Shown here: positions 44,530-53,473 of the stretch, one piece after another
Position numbering within the stretch: position 1 is the first letter of the stretch
Layout: each line of letters starts with the position of its first letter
Assembly: GCA_913777665.1 (NCBI GenBank)
Contig: CAJYTF010000015.1
Span: forward strand, 62,001-126,000
Reading direction: 5' to 3'
Length of the DNA: 64,000 bases
Source of the DNA: an uncultured Myroides sp.
GTDB taxonomy: Bacteria; Bacteroidota; Bacteroidia; Flavobacteriales; Flavobacteriaceae
The notes under the pieces: model-generated
Told to the model about the DNA's origin: nothing
The model's database searches: none
Seen by the model: the letters and a program-made list of their open reading frames with translations, nothing else
Translations under genes and position numbers: made by a program

Positions 44530-46710
44530 CTAAAATTTAAGGGTTACACCACCCAGAATATTAAATTGTGCCTGCGGATAATATCCTGTACCTTCTATGG
44601 TTTGCACTGTTCCCGGGTTTGACCAATCGTCATTGTAAGTGTAATAATATCCGTTTGAAATATATTTGACATTAAAAATGTTATTCGCCAGCAAATTGAA
44701 TGATACTGATTTAAACCATTTCTTCAAGGGCATTTCGTAAACCACATTAATATCATTTGTTAGGTATGAATCTAATTTTGATGCTTCAGAATCGGTATTT
44801 CCCATGAATTGTTCGCCCACAAATTTTGTCAATAACGATACCTGAATATTTTTAGCAGGAATATACGTTAATGCATTTGCAGCTACAATATCCGGTGAAA
44901 ACGAAATGTTTGTGTTTTTAAAAGTTTTTGGTGCACCGTCAACATCAACAGTCAATTCTTTTATTTTGTTGGAACTTAACGTAATGGTTGGGGCAATAAT
45001 TAATTGTTTTATTGGCTGATACGATGCATCAATCTCTATACCTGCACGGTAACTGTTACCAACATTAATACGTTTTGATGCACCTACATCGTTTAAACCG
45101 CCTGTTAAAACCAGCTGGTCTTTGTACTGCATGTAGTATCCATTCACGTTTACCGATAATTTTTCAGAAGCATATCTGTAACCTAATTCAAAATCGTTCA
45201 ACTTCTCTGCTTTCGGACGTTCACCTTCAAAATCGGTACGATTAGGTTCTCTCTGGGCACGAGCGTACGAAAAATAAGCCTGATTAAAATCGTTTATTTT
45301 GTAAGTAATACCCGCTTTTGGATTTACAAAATTGAATTTTTTGTTAACCAAACCAGTCTCAATGGCATTGGCTTTGTACGATACATTTCTAAGCTGCACA
45401 TCTCCGAATAAAATCCATTGGTCGTTAAAAGCATAGGTCGCCTTTAAAAATCCGTTGACATCGGTTTTGGTAGAATTATCGAAATAGAAATTTTGCTTAA
45501 ATTGATTTTGAGGCTGTGTACGTACCCACAAAACTTCTCCATAATGATCGCCCGTATATTTATTAGCCGCACCACCAAAAAGTACTTCTAAATTATCGTT
45601 GGTGTATTGGCTAGAAAAAGTAACGCCGTAAAATTCGTTATCTAAATATTTTCTGCGGATCAAATCAGATCTTTCTTGGGTTTCACCATTCACTTCTACA
45701 GGTGTAATACCGTAATCAGCTAATAATTTTTGATTTGTTTTATAATTTTCAAAATACCCAAAACCTTTGGTGTAGTGAACCGCTACGTTAGAATTCCAAT
45801 TGCTGTTCCATTTTTCGTTCCAATGCAGCTGATAGTGGTCTTGTTTGTAATTATCGGTTTCGTTATCGTAGAATCTCTGTACGCCGTTATCATCAATATA
45901 AGCACCCGATGGATTAAACGTTCGGTTGTTTTTCAATAATTCTTTATCTTCGATACCATTCCAAGCTTGATACGTTTTTTCGTTTCCACCAAAAACCAAC
46001 GCTTTTAATAAGGTTCCTTCGTTAACGAAAGTTCCCTGTAAAAAGTACGAATTTAGTTTAGATGACGCACGGTCGATATATCCGTCTGAATACAAATTTG
46101 ATAATCTCCCCGTTAATTCAAAGGTATTGTTAACCAATCCGGTACTGAATTTTGCCGTATGTTTTCTGGTATTGAAACTTCCGATTGAGTTAGCAATTTC
46201 TCCATTAGCATCGTACGAAAATTTGTCGGTCAATAAGTTTAAACTCGCTCCAAAAGCACCCGATCCGTTGGTCGATGTACCCACACCGCGCTGTAATTGC
46301 AGATTTTCCACACTTGAAACAAAATCGGGCATGTTTACCCAAAAACTTCCGTGCGATTCGGCATCGTTGTACGGAATACCGTTAATGGTAACATTAATTC
46401 GAGTACCATCGCTACCACGAACGCGAATTCCGGTGTAACCAACGCCGTTACCGGCATCGGTAGTTGTAACAACCGACGGCATAAAGTTCATTAAAACAGG
46501 AATATCCTGACCCAGATTGCGTTTTGCCAGTTCTTCTTTGCTTAAATTGCTAAAAGCGATAGGTGTTTTGTTGGTTGCGCGAACGGCTTGTACTAAAACT
46601 TCATCTAAAGTTTCCGATGAAATAGTGTCTTTTTTAGTTTCGGTTTGCGCTTGTGCCTGCATGGAAATTGCCGAAAGACAAAAGCCTGCAAACAAAAAAT
46701 GAGTTTTCAT
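44530..46710 (-). CDS. TonB-dependent receptor, probably for thiamine, under TPP riboswitch
   Basis: 726 residues from the ATG at 46710 (an in-frame upstream start at 46743 is less likely because the signal peptide MKTHFLFAGFCLSAISMQAQAQ begins here). Then a TonB-box-like segment with ETLDEVLVQAVRA, a plug domain (about 45-165, NVTINGIPYNDAESHGSFW region with core INGIPYNDAES) and a 22-strand-type barrel ending in GGVTLKF. The upstream TPP riboswitch suggests uptake of thiamine or a thiamine precursor across the outer membrane. It carries no SusD or ECF partner in the window. Confidence 0.9.
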   Translation of the reverse strand: MKTHFLFAGFCLSAISMQAQAQTETKKDTISSETLDEVLVQAVRATNKTPIAFSNLSKEELAKRNLGQDIPVLMNFMPSVVTTTDAGNGVGYTGIRVRGSDGTRINVTINGIPYNDAESHGSFWVNMPDFVSSVENLQLQRGVGTSTNGSGAFGASLNLLTDKFSYDANGEIANSIGSFNTRKHTAKFSTGLVNNTFELTGRLSNLYSDGYIDRASSKLNSYFLQGTFVNEGTLLKALVFGGNEKTYQAWNGIEDKELLKNNRTFNPSGAYIDDNGVQRFYDNETDNYKQDHYQLHWNEKWNSNWNSNVAVHYTKGFGYFENYKTNQKLLADYGITPVEVNGETQERSDLIRRKYLDNEFYGVTFSSQYTNDNLEVLFGGAANKYTGDHYGEVLWVRTQPQNQFKQNFYFDNSTKTDVNGFLKATYAFNDQWILFGDVQLRNVSYKANAIETGLVNKKFNFVNPKAGITYKINDFNQAYFSYARAQREPNRTDFEGERPKAEKLNDFELGYRYASEKLSVNVNGYYMQYKDQLVLTGGLNDVGASKRINVGNSYRAGIEIDASYQPIKQLIIAPTITLSSNKIKELTVDVDGAPKTFKNTNISFSPDIVAANALTYIPAKNIQVSLLTKFVGEQFMGNTDSEASKLDSYLTNDINVVYEMPLKKWFKSVSFNLLANNIFNVKYISNGYYYTYNDDWSNPGTVQTIEGTGYYPQAQFNILGGVTLKF

Positions 46711-46779
46711 TCGTAAAAATAATTTTACAAATAAAAGGGGCATTTATTTTGTTTAGATTAATAAAAATGTTTTCGTTAC

Positions 46780-46819
46780 GAACAGCAACTTATGCGTGCA
46801 CTCAATAAGTGAACTGTTC
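46780..46819 (-). promoter_or_regulatory. Candidate expression platform of the TPP riboswitch
   Basis: Minus-strand GAACAG-TTC-ACTTAT-(11-base loop)-ATAAGT-TG-CTGTTC forms a 6+6 bp hairpin. Its 5' arm (46819-46814) directly joins the 3' side of the aptamer, so the hairpin and the closing stem of the aptamer could exclude each other. No T-run follows, so antisense masking of the leader or a downstream element, rather than classical termination, is the more likely mode. Confidence 0.5.
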
Positions 46820-46892
46820 ATTTCCCTTGGCAGCATTACCTGCCCAGGTTCAACGGGTATGATCTCAGCCGTGCGGCACCCCTTTGAGACGG
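46814..46892 (-). promoter_or_regulatory. TPP (THI-box) riboswitch
   Basis: Read on the minus strand the region has the conserved THI box elements in order: GGGGTGCC (46882-46875), CTGAGA (46868-46863), ACCCGTTGAACCTG, GGTAATGC and AAGGGAA (about 46828-46822). Aptamers of this class bind thiamine pyrophosphate and shut down the gene below. The ATG of the TonB receptor lies ~105 bases further downstream, with a hairpin between. Confidence 0.95.
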
Positions 46893-46912
46893 AGCAAAGA
46901 TAATTGTTTTTT

Positions 46913-47107
46913 TTAGAAGAAAGAGAAAAGATAATAGAAAAAAGACGATAGATGAAAGATTAGAAAGCAGAACCTTGTAAACCTTTTTTTCTTTTGATTG
47001 AAATTGTTTAACTCTTCTTTTAAAGCTTTTTGTTTTTCTTTATCGGTTAATTGATCGTTATTTTTAATGCCAGCAACAGCAATTTCGTGCTGTACCTGTA
47101 AACGCAT
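46913..47107 (-). CDS. Possible small protein, translationally coupled to the gene before it
   Basis: 64 residues from the ATG at 47107, which overlaps the stop of the preceding gene as TAATG; the frame also opens 12 codons earlier (ATG at 47143). Residues 1-38 are helical and charged (MRLQVQHEIAVAGIKNN, LTDKEKQKALKEELNNF); the last 23 residues (FCFLIFHLSSFFYYLFSFF part) look like translated AT-rich intergenic DNA. The helical half seems coding; the tail may result from lost coding sequence. Unrecognised. Confidence 0.45.
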   Translation of the reverse strand: MRLQVQHEIAVAGIKNNDQLTDKEKQKALKEELNNFNQKKKRFTRFCFLIFHLSSFFYYLFSFF

Positions 47108-47529
47108 TAACGCTTGTTTTGGAGCTTTTGAATGAAAGTACATAGGTTTTTAGATTTATAAAGTGCAACAGTAAAAATTATTGAATATATTAAAGGAAAT
47201 GTGATGAATTTAATATTACCGTCTGAAAAAAAATTCATGTCTGCTAATATAAAAGATAAGAATATAAAAGCTGTTGCTGTTACACTTATTGATGTTTTGT
47301 TCCAATACTTGTAATTTTTACAAAAATGAGAAATCGCTAGTAGGAATACTAAAGTTGGAATAGCGCAAAAAGTACCAATCACAACAAATAGAAAATAAAA
47401 AGTAAAAATATCTTTAACTTCGGTTCTGTGTAAATCACCATCTAGATAAAATAGAAAAATAAAAAATACTGGACTAATAAGTAAAGTTATTATCCAAGAG
47501 TGTAGTATGTTTATGTCTATTTTTTCCAT
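47107..47529 (-). CDS. Membrane protein, unknown function
   Basis: 140 residues with four predicted transmembrane helices (about 11-29, 40-66, 80-97, 105-125) and a basic C-terminus (FIQKLQNKR). No known family. The gene starts 3 bases downstream of arfB and its stop overlaps the start of the next small frame, so arfB and these two may form one transcript. Confidence 0.65.
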   Translation of the reverse strand: MEKIDINILHSWIITLLISPVFFIFLFYLDGDLHRTEVKDIFTFYFLFVVIGTFCAIPTLVFLLAISHFCKNYKYWNKTSISVTATAFIFLSFILADMNFFSDGNIKFITFPLIYSIIFTVALYKSKNLCTFIQKLQNKR

Positions 47530-47532
47530 AAT

Positions 47533-47931
47533 CTAAAACCTAAACTTTCTATTTTCTTTTTTATCGGCGTTGCGTTGTTTGTCTTCCAAGCGTTTTTTAA
47601 TTACCGCTTTAGGAATTTTAGTAGCAATACGTTTTTTGTCTTTCTTTAAAGCATTCTCCAATAACATAAACAAACGCTGTGTACACAATTCTTTGTTTTT
47701 AAGCTGACTGCGGGTTTCACCACATTCCACCATAATAAAACCTTCTTTGGTAATGCGGTTGGCTAATTTTTCGGATAATGTTGATTTTTCATCGGCAGTT
47801 AAGCCGTTGCTTTGTTCAACAAAAAACTGAATTTGCACTTTAGTAGCAACTTTGTTTACATTTTGTCCGCCGGCACCCGAACTGCGTACGGCTTTGTATT
47901 GTATTTCGGTTTGTATAATTTCTTTATTCAT
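47533..47931 (-). CDS. arfB: Alternative ribosome-rescue factor ArfB (peptidyl-tRNA hydrolase)
   Basis: 132 residues. The class I release factor domain carries the catalytic GGQ motif at residues 21-23 (RSSGAGGQNVNK). There is no codon-recognition domain, and the C-terminal tail is basic (AVIKKRLEDKQRNADKKENRK, core KKRLEDKQRNADKK) as needed to sit in the empty mRNA channel. It releases peptides from stalled ribosomes without a stop codon. Confidence 0.94.
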   Translation of the reverse strand: MNKEIIQTEIQYKAVRSSGAGGQNVNKVATKVQIQFFVEQSNGLTADEKSTLSEKLANRITKEGFIMVECGETRSQLKNKELCTQRLFMLLENALKKDKKRIATKIPKAVIKKRLEDKQRNADKKENRKFRF

Positions 47932-47960
47932 AGTTTTGGATTTTCATTTAGTGTTTTTTT

Positions 47961-48052
47961 TACCACATAGTTCTTTTTATCTTGATAAAGCATTAAAGAT
48001 TACATAGTTTCAACGAGTTCAAAATAATTGAATTCTATGTATCTATATGGTG
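47961..48052. repeat. Smaller copy of the CCACATAG palindromic repeat family
   Basis: TACCACATAG at 47961-47970 and CTATGTATCTATATGGTG at 48035-48052 frame a 92-bp AT-rich gap. The right end resembles the inner right arm of the larger element (CTATGTTTCTATGTGGTG at 39027-39044). It lies in the 133-bp gap between arfB and the phosphopantetheinyl transferase gene. Confidence 0.5.
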
Positions 48053-48064
48053 AAAAACAAAAAA

Positions 48065-48700
48065 TCATTCATTCTCTAATGCGTAAACCAAGGTGTAATT
48101 TTCAAATGTTTCAAAATGAAACGTAAATCGACAATCGAAATCTAATTCTTTACAACTGACTGTCGCTGTACCTTGGTTGGTGTTTTTAGTGAAATCGTGA
48201 ATGTGCATATCTTGTTTAAAACTCAAACTGCGCGAATTGCACATTTTGTACAACGCTTCTTTCGCGCCCCAGACTACACTTAAATCTTCCTTGTAATTTC
48301 TATCGATATTCAAAAAATCGACTTCAGACCCAATAAACTTATCGGCAATTTTAATGATTTTTTCGCGCTGTTTTTCCAGATCGATCCCAACGTTTTGAGA
48401 ACTGACAATAATCGCAGAAAAATCATACGAATGGGTAATAGAAATATGCTTTCCATCCGCTAAACTCGGTTTTCCGTTGGTATCGTAATTCAAATCAAAA
48501 TCGGAATAACCGGCTTCCATCAATAATTTTCTCACACTTAAAAAACCCTTACGGTGTTGTTCAGAAAGCATACCGTTCAATCTGTGCAAATGTTTGTCTT
48601 GTAACTCAACCGCAGCATTCAATTCGGCTTCGGTTTCTAAAATCTTCCAAATAAATAGCTGCGTATCAACATTGTGCAAAATAGTTTTAAATAAGGGCAT
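48065..48700 (-). CDS. 4'-phosphopantetheinyl transferase superfamily protein
   Basis: 211 residues. The Sfp/AcpS-type signature is split as usual: VGIDLEKQREKI near residues 103-114 (Mg-binding Asp and Glu) and VVWGAKEALYKM near 146-157. HISITHSYDFSA near 87 is also typical. The enzyme moves the phosphopantetheine arm of CoA onto an acyl or peptidyl carrier protein. There is no polyketide or peptide synthase gene near, so the target may be the fatty acid ACP or a distant cluster. Confidence 0.88.
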   Translation of the reverse strand: MPLFKTILHNVDTQLFIWKILETEAELNAAVELQDKHLHRLNGMLSEQHRKGFLSVRKLLMEAGYSDFDLNYDTNGKPSLADGKHISITHSYDFSAIIVSSQNVGIDLEKQREKIIKIADKFIGSEVDFLNIDRNYKEDLSVVWGAKEALYKMCNSRSLSFKQDMHIHDFTKNTNQGTATVSCKELDFDCRFTFHFETFENYTLVYALENE

Positions 48701-48723
48701 ATTGTAACGGTTTATGATTTCGT

Positions 48724-48756
48724 TTGCAATCTTTTAAAATGAAATGCGTAAATTTG
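48724..48756 (+). promoter_or_regulatory. Promoter of ahcY
   Basis: TTG at 48724-48726, a 22-base spacer, and TAAATTTG at 48749-48756, in agreement with TTG-N17-23-TAnnTTTG. The ATG follows 32 bases downstream. Confidence 0.65.
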
Positions 48757-48788
48757 CAAACAATTTGATACACAAATATACAGAATAC

Positions 48789-50105
48789 ATGAGTACAAAA
48801 ACGATAGCTTACGTGCCATTTAAAGTGAAAGATATTTCATTAGCGGCTTGGGGAAGAAAAGAAATTGAGTTAGCAGAAGCTGAAATGCCAGGATTAATGG
48901 CGCTTCGCGAAGAATATAAAAACGAACAGCCTTTAAAAGGTGCGCGTATTGCAGGATGTTTGCACATGACCATACAAACGGCGGTGTTAATTGAAACCTT
49001 GAAAGCTTTGGGTGCAGAAGTTACTTGGAGTTCTTGTAACATTTTTTCTACACAAGATCAGGCTGCGGCTGCAATTGCCGAAGCGGGAATTCAAGTTTAT
49101 GCTTGGAAAGGTTTGAACGAAGAGGAGTTTGACTGGTGTATTGAACAAACATTGTTCTTTGGAGAAGACCGTCAGCCGTTAAACATGATTTTAGATGACG
49201 GTGGCGATTTAACAAATATGGTTTTTGATCGTTACCCGGAATTGGTTGCAGGTATTAATGGTTTATCTGAAGAAACTACAACTGGTGTTCACCGTTTGTA
49301 CGAGCGTGTTAAGGCAGGAACTTTACCAATGCCGGCAATCAATGTAAACGATTCGGTTACTAAATCTAAATTCGATAATAAATACGGATGTAAAGAATCG
49401 GCTGTTGATGCTATTCGTCGTGCTACCGATTTAATGTTGGCTGGTAAACGCGTGGTTGTTTGTGGTTATGGCGATGTTGGTAAAGGTACGGCAGCGTCTT
49501 TCCGCGGAGCTGGATCTATTGTTACAGTTACCGAAATTGATCCAATTTGTGCTTTGCAAGCAGCTATGGACGGTTACGAAGTGAAGAAATTAGACACTGT
49601 TGTTGGTAATGCAGATATCATCATCACAACTACCGGAAACAAAGACATCGTTGTTGGTCGTCATTTCGAAAAAATGAAAGATAAAACCGTTGTTTGTAAC
49701 ATTGGTCACTTTGATAATGAAATTGATATGGCTTGGTTGAATAAAAACCATGGCGCTTCAAAAATCGAAATCAAACCGCAGGTTGATAAATACAATGTAA
49801 ACGGTAACGATATTATTATTTTAGCTGAAGGTCGTTTAGTAAACTTAGGTTGTGCAACAGGTCACCCAAGTTTTGTAATGAGTAACTCGTTTACAAACCA
49901 AACATTGGCTCAGATCGAATTATGGAACAATGCTGATAAATATGAGAACGATGTATACATGTTACCAAAGCATTTAGATGAAAAAGTAGCTGCTTTGCAC
50001 TTGGCTAAATTAGGTGTTGAGTTAGAAACGTTGTCAACAGAACAAGCAGGTTACATTGGTGTTGAGGTTCAAGGTCCATTTAAACCAGAATATTATAGAT
50101 ACTAA
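48789..50105 (+). CDS. ahcY: S-adenosylhomocysteine hydrolase
   Basis: 438 residues from the ATG at 48789; the frame extends upstream to 48744, but that would overlap the promoter, and [15 protein letters not shown] is the usual start. NAD-dependent enzyme splitting S-adenosylhomocysteine into adenosine and homocysteine, which keeps methylation reactions running. Motifs are [15 protein letters not shown] near 57, the NAD loop [13 protein letters not shown] near 215, and [13 protein letters not shown] near 297. The end KPEYYRY matches the lysine/tyrosine tail that contacts NAD. Confidence 0.97.
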   Translation: MSTKTIAYVPFKVKDISLAAWGRKEIELAEAEMPGLMALREEYKNEQPLKGARIAGCLHMTIQTAVLIETLKALGAEVTWSSCNIFSTQDQAAAAIAEAGIQVYAWKGLNEEEFDWCIEQTLFFGEDRQPLNMILDDGGDLTNMVFDRYPELVAGINGLSEETTTGVHRLYERVKAGTLPMPAINVNDSVTKSKFDNKYGCKESAVDAIRRATDLMLAGKRVVVCGYGDVGKGTAASFRGAGSIVTVTEIDPICALQAAMDGYEVKKLDTVVGNADIIITTTGNKDIVVGRHFEKMKDKTVVCNIGHFDNEIDMAWLNKNHGASKIEIKPQVDKYNVNGNDIIILAEGRLVNLGCATGHPSFVMSNSFTNQTLAQIELWNNADKYENDVYMLPKHLDEKVAALHLAKLGVELETLSTEQAGYIGVEVQGPFKPEYYRY

Positions 50106-50123
50106 TCTGATATTAATAAAACT

Positions 50124-50152
50124 AAAAGCAACTCAATTGAGTTGCTTTTTTT
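50124..50152. terminator. Bidirectional terminator after ahcY
   Basis: Perfect 11-bp stem AAAAGCAACTC / GAGTTGCTTTT with a 4-base loop and a T-run, between ahcY (+) and the convergent membrane gene (-). Confidence 0.88.
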
Positions 50153-50783
50153 AATCTTCAAATTCGTCCATTAATTCTTTTAGCTGCTTTAAATATCTGC
50201 CATAAAACTTTTTAATAATCCATTCCGAAAGTAATATCAAACCAATAATTGTTACAACACCAATAATTAAAACCGTGTAAATAAACGCAGGATCCGTTTG
50301 GAAAGTTTCTTTAAAATGATAAAATTTATCAACCAAATCGTACGTTTTGTCTTTACCGGCTGTAATTACAAATAAAGCTATGGCTGTAGGAAGTAAAATG
50401 TAAATAGACGATCGGTAGGTTTCAATCGCAAAATGAAATTCGTAATACAGTCTTATAATACTTTCACGACTGTTAAAGGTATTTGGTTGTTTAATCATTT
50501 TACTAATGGTGTAAAACCTGCGATAATAATACAACCCAAAAACAATAAATTGGCATACCAAAAAGTAATATATAAGACTTAAAACACCGTGTATTTGCGA
50601 CGATTCCATTAAAGGAACTATTAAAATAAATACAATACTTACTATCCAAAAGATAGCTTCGCGTTTAAAACTTTTAATTATTTTTTCGGCTAACGATTTA
50701 CTTTTGGTTAAATATTCCGGTTTTATGTTAATATCCTTTTCGTGCTGATTGTCCCATTTTTTTTGTAACTCATCAAAATTCAT
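50151..50783 (-). CDS. Membrane protein, probable partner of the ECF sigma factor
   Basis: 210 residues. A soluble N-terminal ~40 residues with a conserved-looking WDNQHEKDINIKPEYL is followed by four transmembrane helices (about 43-60, 66-88, 122-142, 165-187) and a charged C-terminus. The start overlaps the sigma gene by 11 bases, the typical place of an anti-sigma factor or of a regulator of sigma activity. No zinc-binding anti-sigma motif (HxxxCxxC) is seen. The anti-sigma role is inferred from position only. Confidence 0.65.
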   Translation of the reverse strand: MNFDELQKKWDNQHEKDINIKPEYLTKSKSLAEKIIKSFKREAIFWIVSIVFILIVPLMESSQIHGVLSLIYYFLVCQFIVFGLYYYRRFYTISKMIKQPNTFNSRESIIRLYYEFHFAIETYRSSIYILLPTAIALFVITAGKDKTYDLVDKFYHFKETFQTDPAFIYTVLIIGVVTIIGLILLSEWIIKKFYGRYLKQLKELMDEFED

Positions 50784-51276
50784 ATCCGTTCTTTTTTATG
50801 ATGGTTTGTAATTTTTCTTTTGTTCTGTTTAACTTTACGCGTGCATTCACTTCGCTGATACCCAAATTTTCGGCAATGTCTTTATGATTCATTCCTTCTA
50901 AAAACAAGAAAATAAGGGCTTTTTCTACTTTATTGAGTTCTTGCACGGCATCGTAAAAATATTTTAGCTGTTCTTCTTTAAAAGCGCTGTCGTCTGTATC
51001 AATACGGTCGTAATTTTCGTGAAGTTCGTATTTGTCTTGTTTTTTATCGTCTTTTTTAAAGAAGGTTAAAGCAGTATTCAAACAAACTCGGTACATCCAG
51101 GTAGAAAATTGACTGTCGCCTTTAAAGTTTTGGTACGATTTCCACAATTGAAAAGTCATTTCCTGAATCAAATCTTCTTGATCTTCCGTATGGTCAAAAT
51201 ACATCCTGGAAATTTTATATAAAATTCCTTTGTGTTTTTGCATCAAGTCCAAGAATTCTTTTTCGGTGGCTTTCAA
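50773..51276 (-). CDS. ECF-type RNA polymerase sigma factor
   Basis: 167 residues. Region 2: QKHKGILYKISRMYFDHTEDQEDLIQEMTFQLWKSYQNF (core DQEDLIQEMTFQLW) and STWMYRVCLNTAL. Region 4: LNKVEKALIFLFLEGMNHKDIAENLGISEVNARVKLNRTKEKL (core HKDIAENLGISEVNARVKLNR), the helix-turn-helix for the -35 element. A Lys-rich linker joins them. It is co-transcribed with a membrane protein that is probably its regulator. Target genes unknown. Confidence 0.92.
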   Translation of the reverse strand: MKATEKEFLDLMQKHKGILYKISRMYFDHTEDQEDLIQEMTFQLWKSYQNFKGDSQFSTWMYRVCLNTALTFFKKDDKKQDKYELHENYDRIDTDDSAFKEEQLKYFYDAVQELNKVEKALIFLFLEGMNHKDIAENLGISEVNARVKLNRTKEKLQTIIKKNGYEF

Positions 51277-51340
51277 AGCAGAATAATTTTTACAAAATGT
51301 TAGTATCGTTTATTTTGATTTGTTACAAAGTGTACATAAA

Positions 51341-51368
51341 AAAACTCGTTACCTAAATAACGAGTTTT
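51341..51368 (-). terminator. Terminator after the primary sigma gene
   Basis: Perfect 11-bp stem AAAACTCGTTA / TAACGAGTTTT with a 6-base loop, T-run on the minus strand, 11 bases from the rpoD stop. Confidence 0.87.
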
Positions 51369-51378
51369 AAAATTGATA

Positions 51379-52242
51379 TTATCCTAAATAAGTTTTTAAG
51401 ATTTTACTGCGAGATGTATGTTTTAATCTGCGGATTGCTTTTTCTTTGATTTGACGAACACGTTCGCGTGTTAAATCAAAAGTTTCTCCAATTTCTTCTA
51501 ACGTCATTGGATGCTGATCTCCCAATCCAAAATACAAACGAACAACATCTGCTTCACGCGGAGTTAATGTTTCCAACGCACGTTCGATTTCTGTTCTTAA
51601 CGATTCATGAATCAGTTCACGATCCGGATTTGGTGATTCGCCCGAACGCAATACATCGTACAAGTTAGAATCTTCTCCTTCTACTAAGGGCGCATCCATT
51701 GATAAGTGACGACCAGAGTTTTTCATTGACTCTTTCACGTCGTTTACCGTCATGTCTAATTCTTTAGCGATTTCTTCTGCCGATGGCGGACGTTCGTTCG
51801 ATTGTTCTAACAACGCATACATTTTGTTGATTTTGTTGATAGAACCAATTTTATTTAATGGTAAACGTACGATACGTGATTGTTCTGCTAAAGCTGATAA
51901 GATTGATTGACGGATCCACCAAACGGCGTACGAAATAAATTTAAAACCACGTGTTTCATCGAAACGTTGTGCGGCCTTAATTAATCCCAAGTTTCCTTCG
52001 TTAATTAAATCGGGTAATGTTAAACCTTGATTTTGGTATTGTTTTGCTACCGATACTACGAAACGTAAATTAGCCTTGGTTAATTTCTCTAATGCACGCT
52101 GATCGCCTGCTTTAATGCGTTGTGCTAATTCTACTTCTTCGTCGGCAGTAATTAAGTCTACTTTACCAATTTCTTGTAAATATTTGTCTAACGATGCCGT
52201 TTCACGATTGGTTACCTGTTTGGTAATTTTAAGTTGTCTCAT
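51379..52242 (-). CDS. rpoD: Primary RNA polymerase sigma factor (RpoD/SigA type)
   Basis: 287 residues; Bacteroidota primary sigma factors are short because region 1.1 is missing. Region 1.2/2.1: [24 protein letters not shown]. Region 2.3-2.4: [25 protein letters not shown] (core [15 protein letters not shown]). Region 3: [12 protein letters not shown]. Region 4.2: [33 protein letters not shown] (core [16 protein letters not shown]). It directs transcription from the TTG/TAnnTTTG promoters seen in this window. Confidence 0.97.
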   Translation of the reverse strand: MRQLKITKQVTNRETASLDKYLQEIGKVDLITADEEVELAQRIKAGDQRALEKLTKANLRFVVSVAKQYQNQGLTLPDLINEGNLGLIKAAQRFDETRGFKFISYAVWWIRQSILSALAEQSRIVRLPLNKIGSINKINKMYALLEQSNERPPSAEEIAKELDMTVNDVKESMKNSGRHLSMDAPLVEGEDSNLYDVLRSGESPNPDRELIHESLRTEIERALETLTPREADVVRLYFGLGDQHPMTLEEIGETFDLTRERVRQIKEKAIRRLKHTSRSKILKTYLG

Positions 52243-52327
52243 GTTTTAAATAACCCCTTCCTTTGTTGTTAACTTGTAGTTATACGCAGCATGTTGCAAA
52301 ATGTTACAAAAAGTTGTAAAAGTTTTT

Positions 52328-53188
52328 TTATTCGTACGAATCTACGGTGATGTAAAAGGGAAAACTTGCGGGACCTGTTTCCCATTTTTTATAAAGATTA
52401 CTTCGCATAGTTAGCATGTTAGATGTTGTAAACGCACCGTTCATTATTATAGCAGCTTCTTCTTTTCCTTTTTTAAAATCGACTTTTTGTGTTTTTATGA
52501 TAGCAGCAATTTTTTTAGTACCATCGAAAAAAATATTTAAATCTTCGGTATTTATTACCAACCAACCTTTTTGATTCTCATTAACTACGAAATTGATTTC
52601 ACTATGCGGAATTCGTTTTGTAGGTTTGTTGTTTTCTACTTCATAAAACTGTAAATTGAAAACAGCTCTTTTAAAAGTTACTAAATTTATATGCCAATTT
52701 ACTTTTTTTAGTTTCTTTAGATGATTGTTGGTGTTTATGATTAATCCAAATTCAGTACCAGAGTTTTTGTTTTCAAAATCAAAATTAGTCAGTTCAAAAT
52801 TAATATTATCCCAACCTTCATTTATTCTGCCATAAGTTCGTTCTTTGATTTTAGCGTTTGCTGGCGGAATAATGATTTCTTGCAGTACTTCTGTAGCCGG
52901 ATCTAAATAAATATTATAAGCATTGAAGTTGTTTTGTAGTGTGATTTCTTTTTGATCAAACCCAAATTGTTCTACAATTACTTTTAACGGTAATTTGTAT
53001 TTGTTTGTATCAATCATAAAAATTCCTTTTTCATTTGATACAAAACTTTTCTTATAATCGGGTAGGAGCACAGTAGCAAACTCAATTGATTCTTTTGTTT
53101 CCGAATCTGAAATTTGCAGGTTAATGTTTTGTGCGGTGATAATTTGTGTAACAAGTGTGCACACGAAAAGTAAAAGCGTGTTTTTCAT
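52328..53188 (-). CDS. Secreted protein with carboxypeptidase-regulatory-like domain
   Basis: 286 residues from the ATG at 53188. The frame extends upstream to 53239 through the terminator repeat, but a signal peptide MKNTLLLFVCTLVTQIITAQ begins at 53188. Residues 20-90 form a carboxypeptidase-D-regulatory-like beta-sandwich (INLQISDSETKESIEFATVLLP, core SDSETKESIEFATV). The remainder (about 105-286) has PANAKIKERTYGR and a beta-rich part with YKKWETGPASFPFYITVDSYE at the end (core TGPASFPFYIT); similar extended proteins occur throughout Flavobacteriaceae without known function. It is periplasmic or outer-membrane associated. Confidence 0.75.
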   Translation of the reverse strand: MKNTLLLFVCTLVTQIITAQNINLQISDSETKESIEFATVLLPDYKKSFVSNEKGIFMIDTNKYKLPLKVIVEQFGFDQKEITLQNNFNAYNIYLDPATEVLQEIIIPPANAKIKERTYGRINEGWDNINFELTNFDFENKNSGTEFGLIINTNNHLKKLKKVNWHINLVTFKRAVFNLQFYEVENNKPTKRIPHSEINFVVNENQKGWLVINTEDLNIFFDGTKKIAAIIKTQKVDFKKGKEEAAIIMNGAFTTSNMLTMRSNLYKKWETGPASFPFYITVDSYE

Positions 53189-53212
53189 AATTGGTTTGTT
53201 TTGGTTGTAAAA

Positions 53213-53260
53213 ATAAAAAAACCGATGAGGTTTACTCATCGGTTTAGAATAGATTTAACA
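53213..53260. terminator. Terminator hairpin, copy 1 of a triplicated ~45-bp sequence
   Basis: AAACCGATGA / TCATCGGTTT stem with a 7-base loop, followed by AGAATAGATTTAACA. The same block stands at 57674-57730 and 61167-61222. Here it lies just upstream of the carboxypeptidase-regulatory-like gene (which points away), so it has no obvious gene to terminate. Confidence 0.85.
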
Positions 53261-53473
53261 AAGTTAGTTTGTTCTAAAATCCGCAAGTCTAATTTTATGT
53301 TTATTTTTAGAATTTTTGTCATTTTTAAAGTGTAAATTTGATAGTGTCTTAAATAATTAGGTACAAAATATTACACTATAATTTGTGGAGTTTTAGAATA
53401 TTTATATATTTGGCATTAATTATGTACATAATTATTATTTATAGAACAATATAAATTACAAGATTTCGTTATA

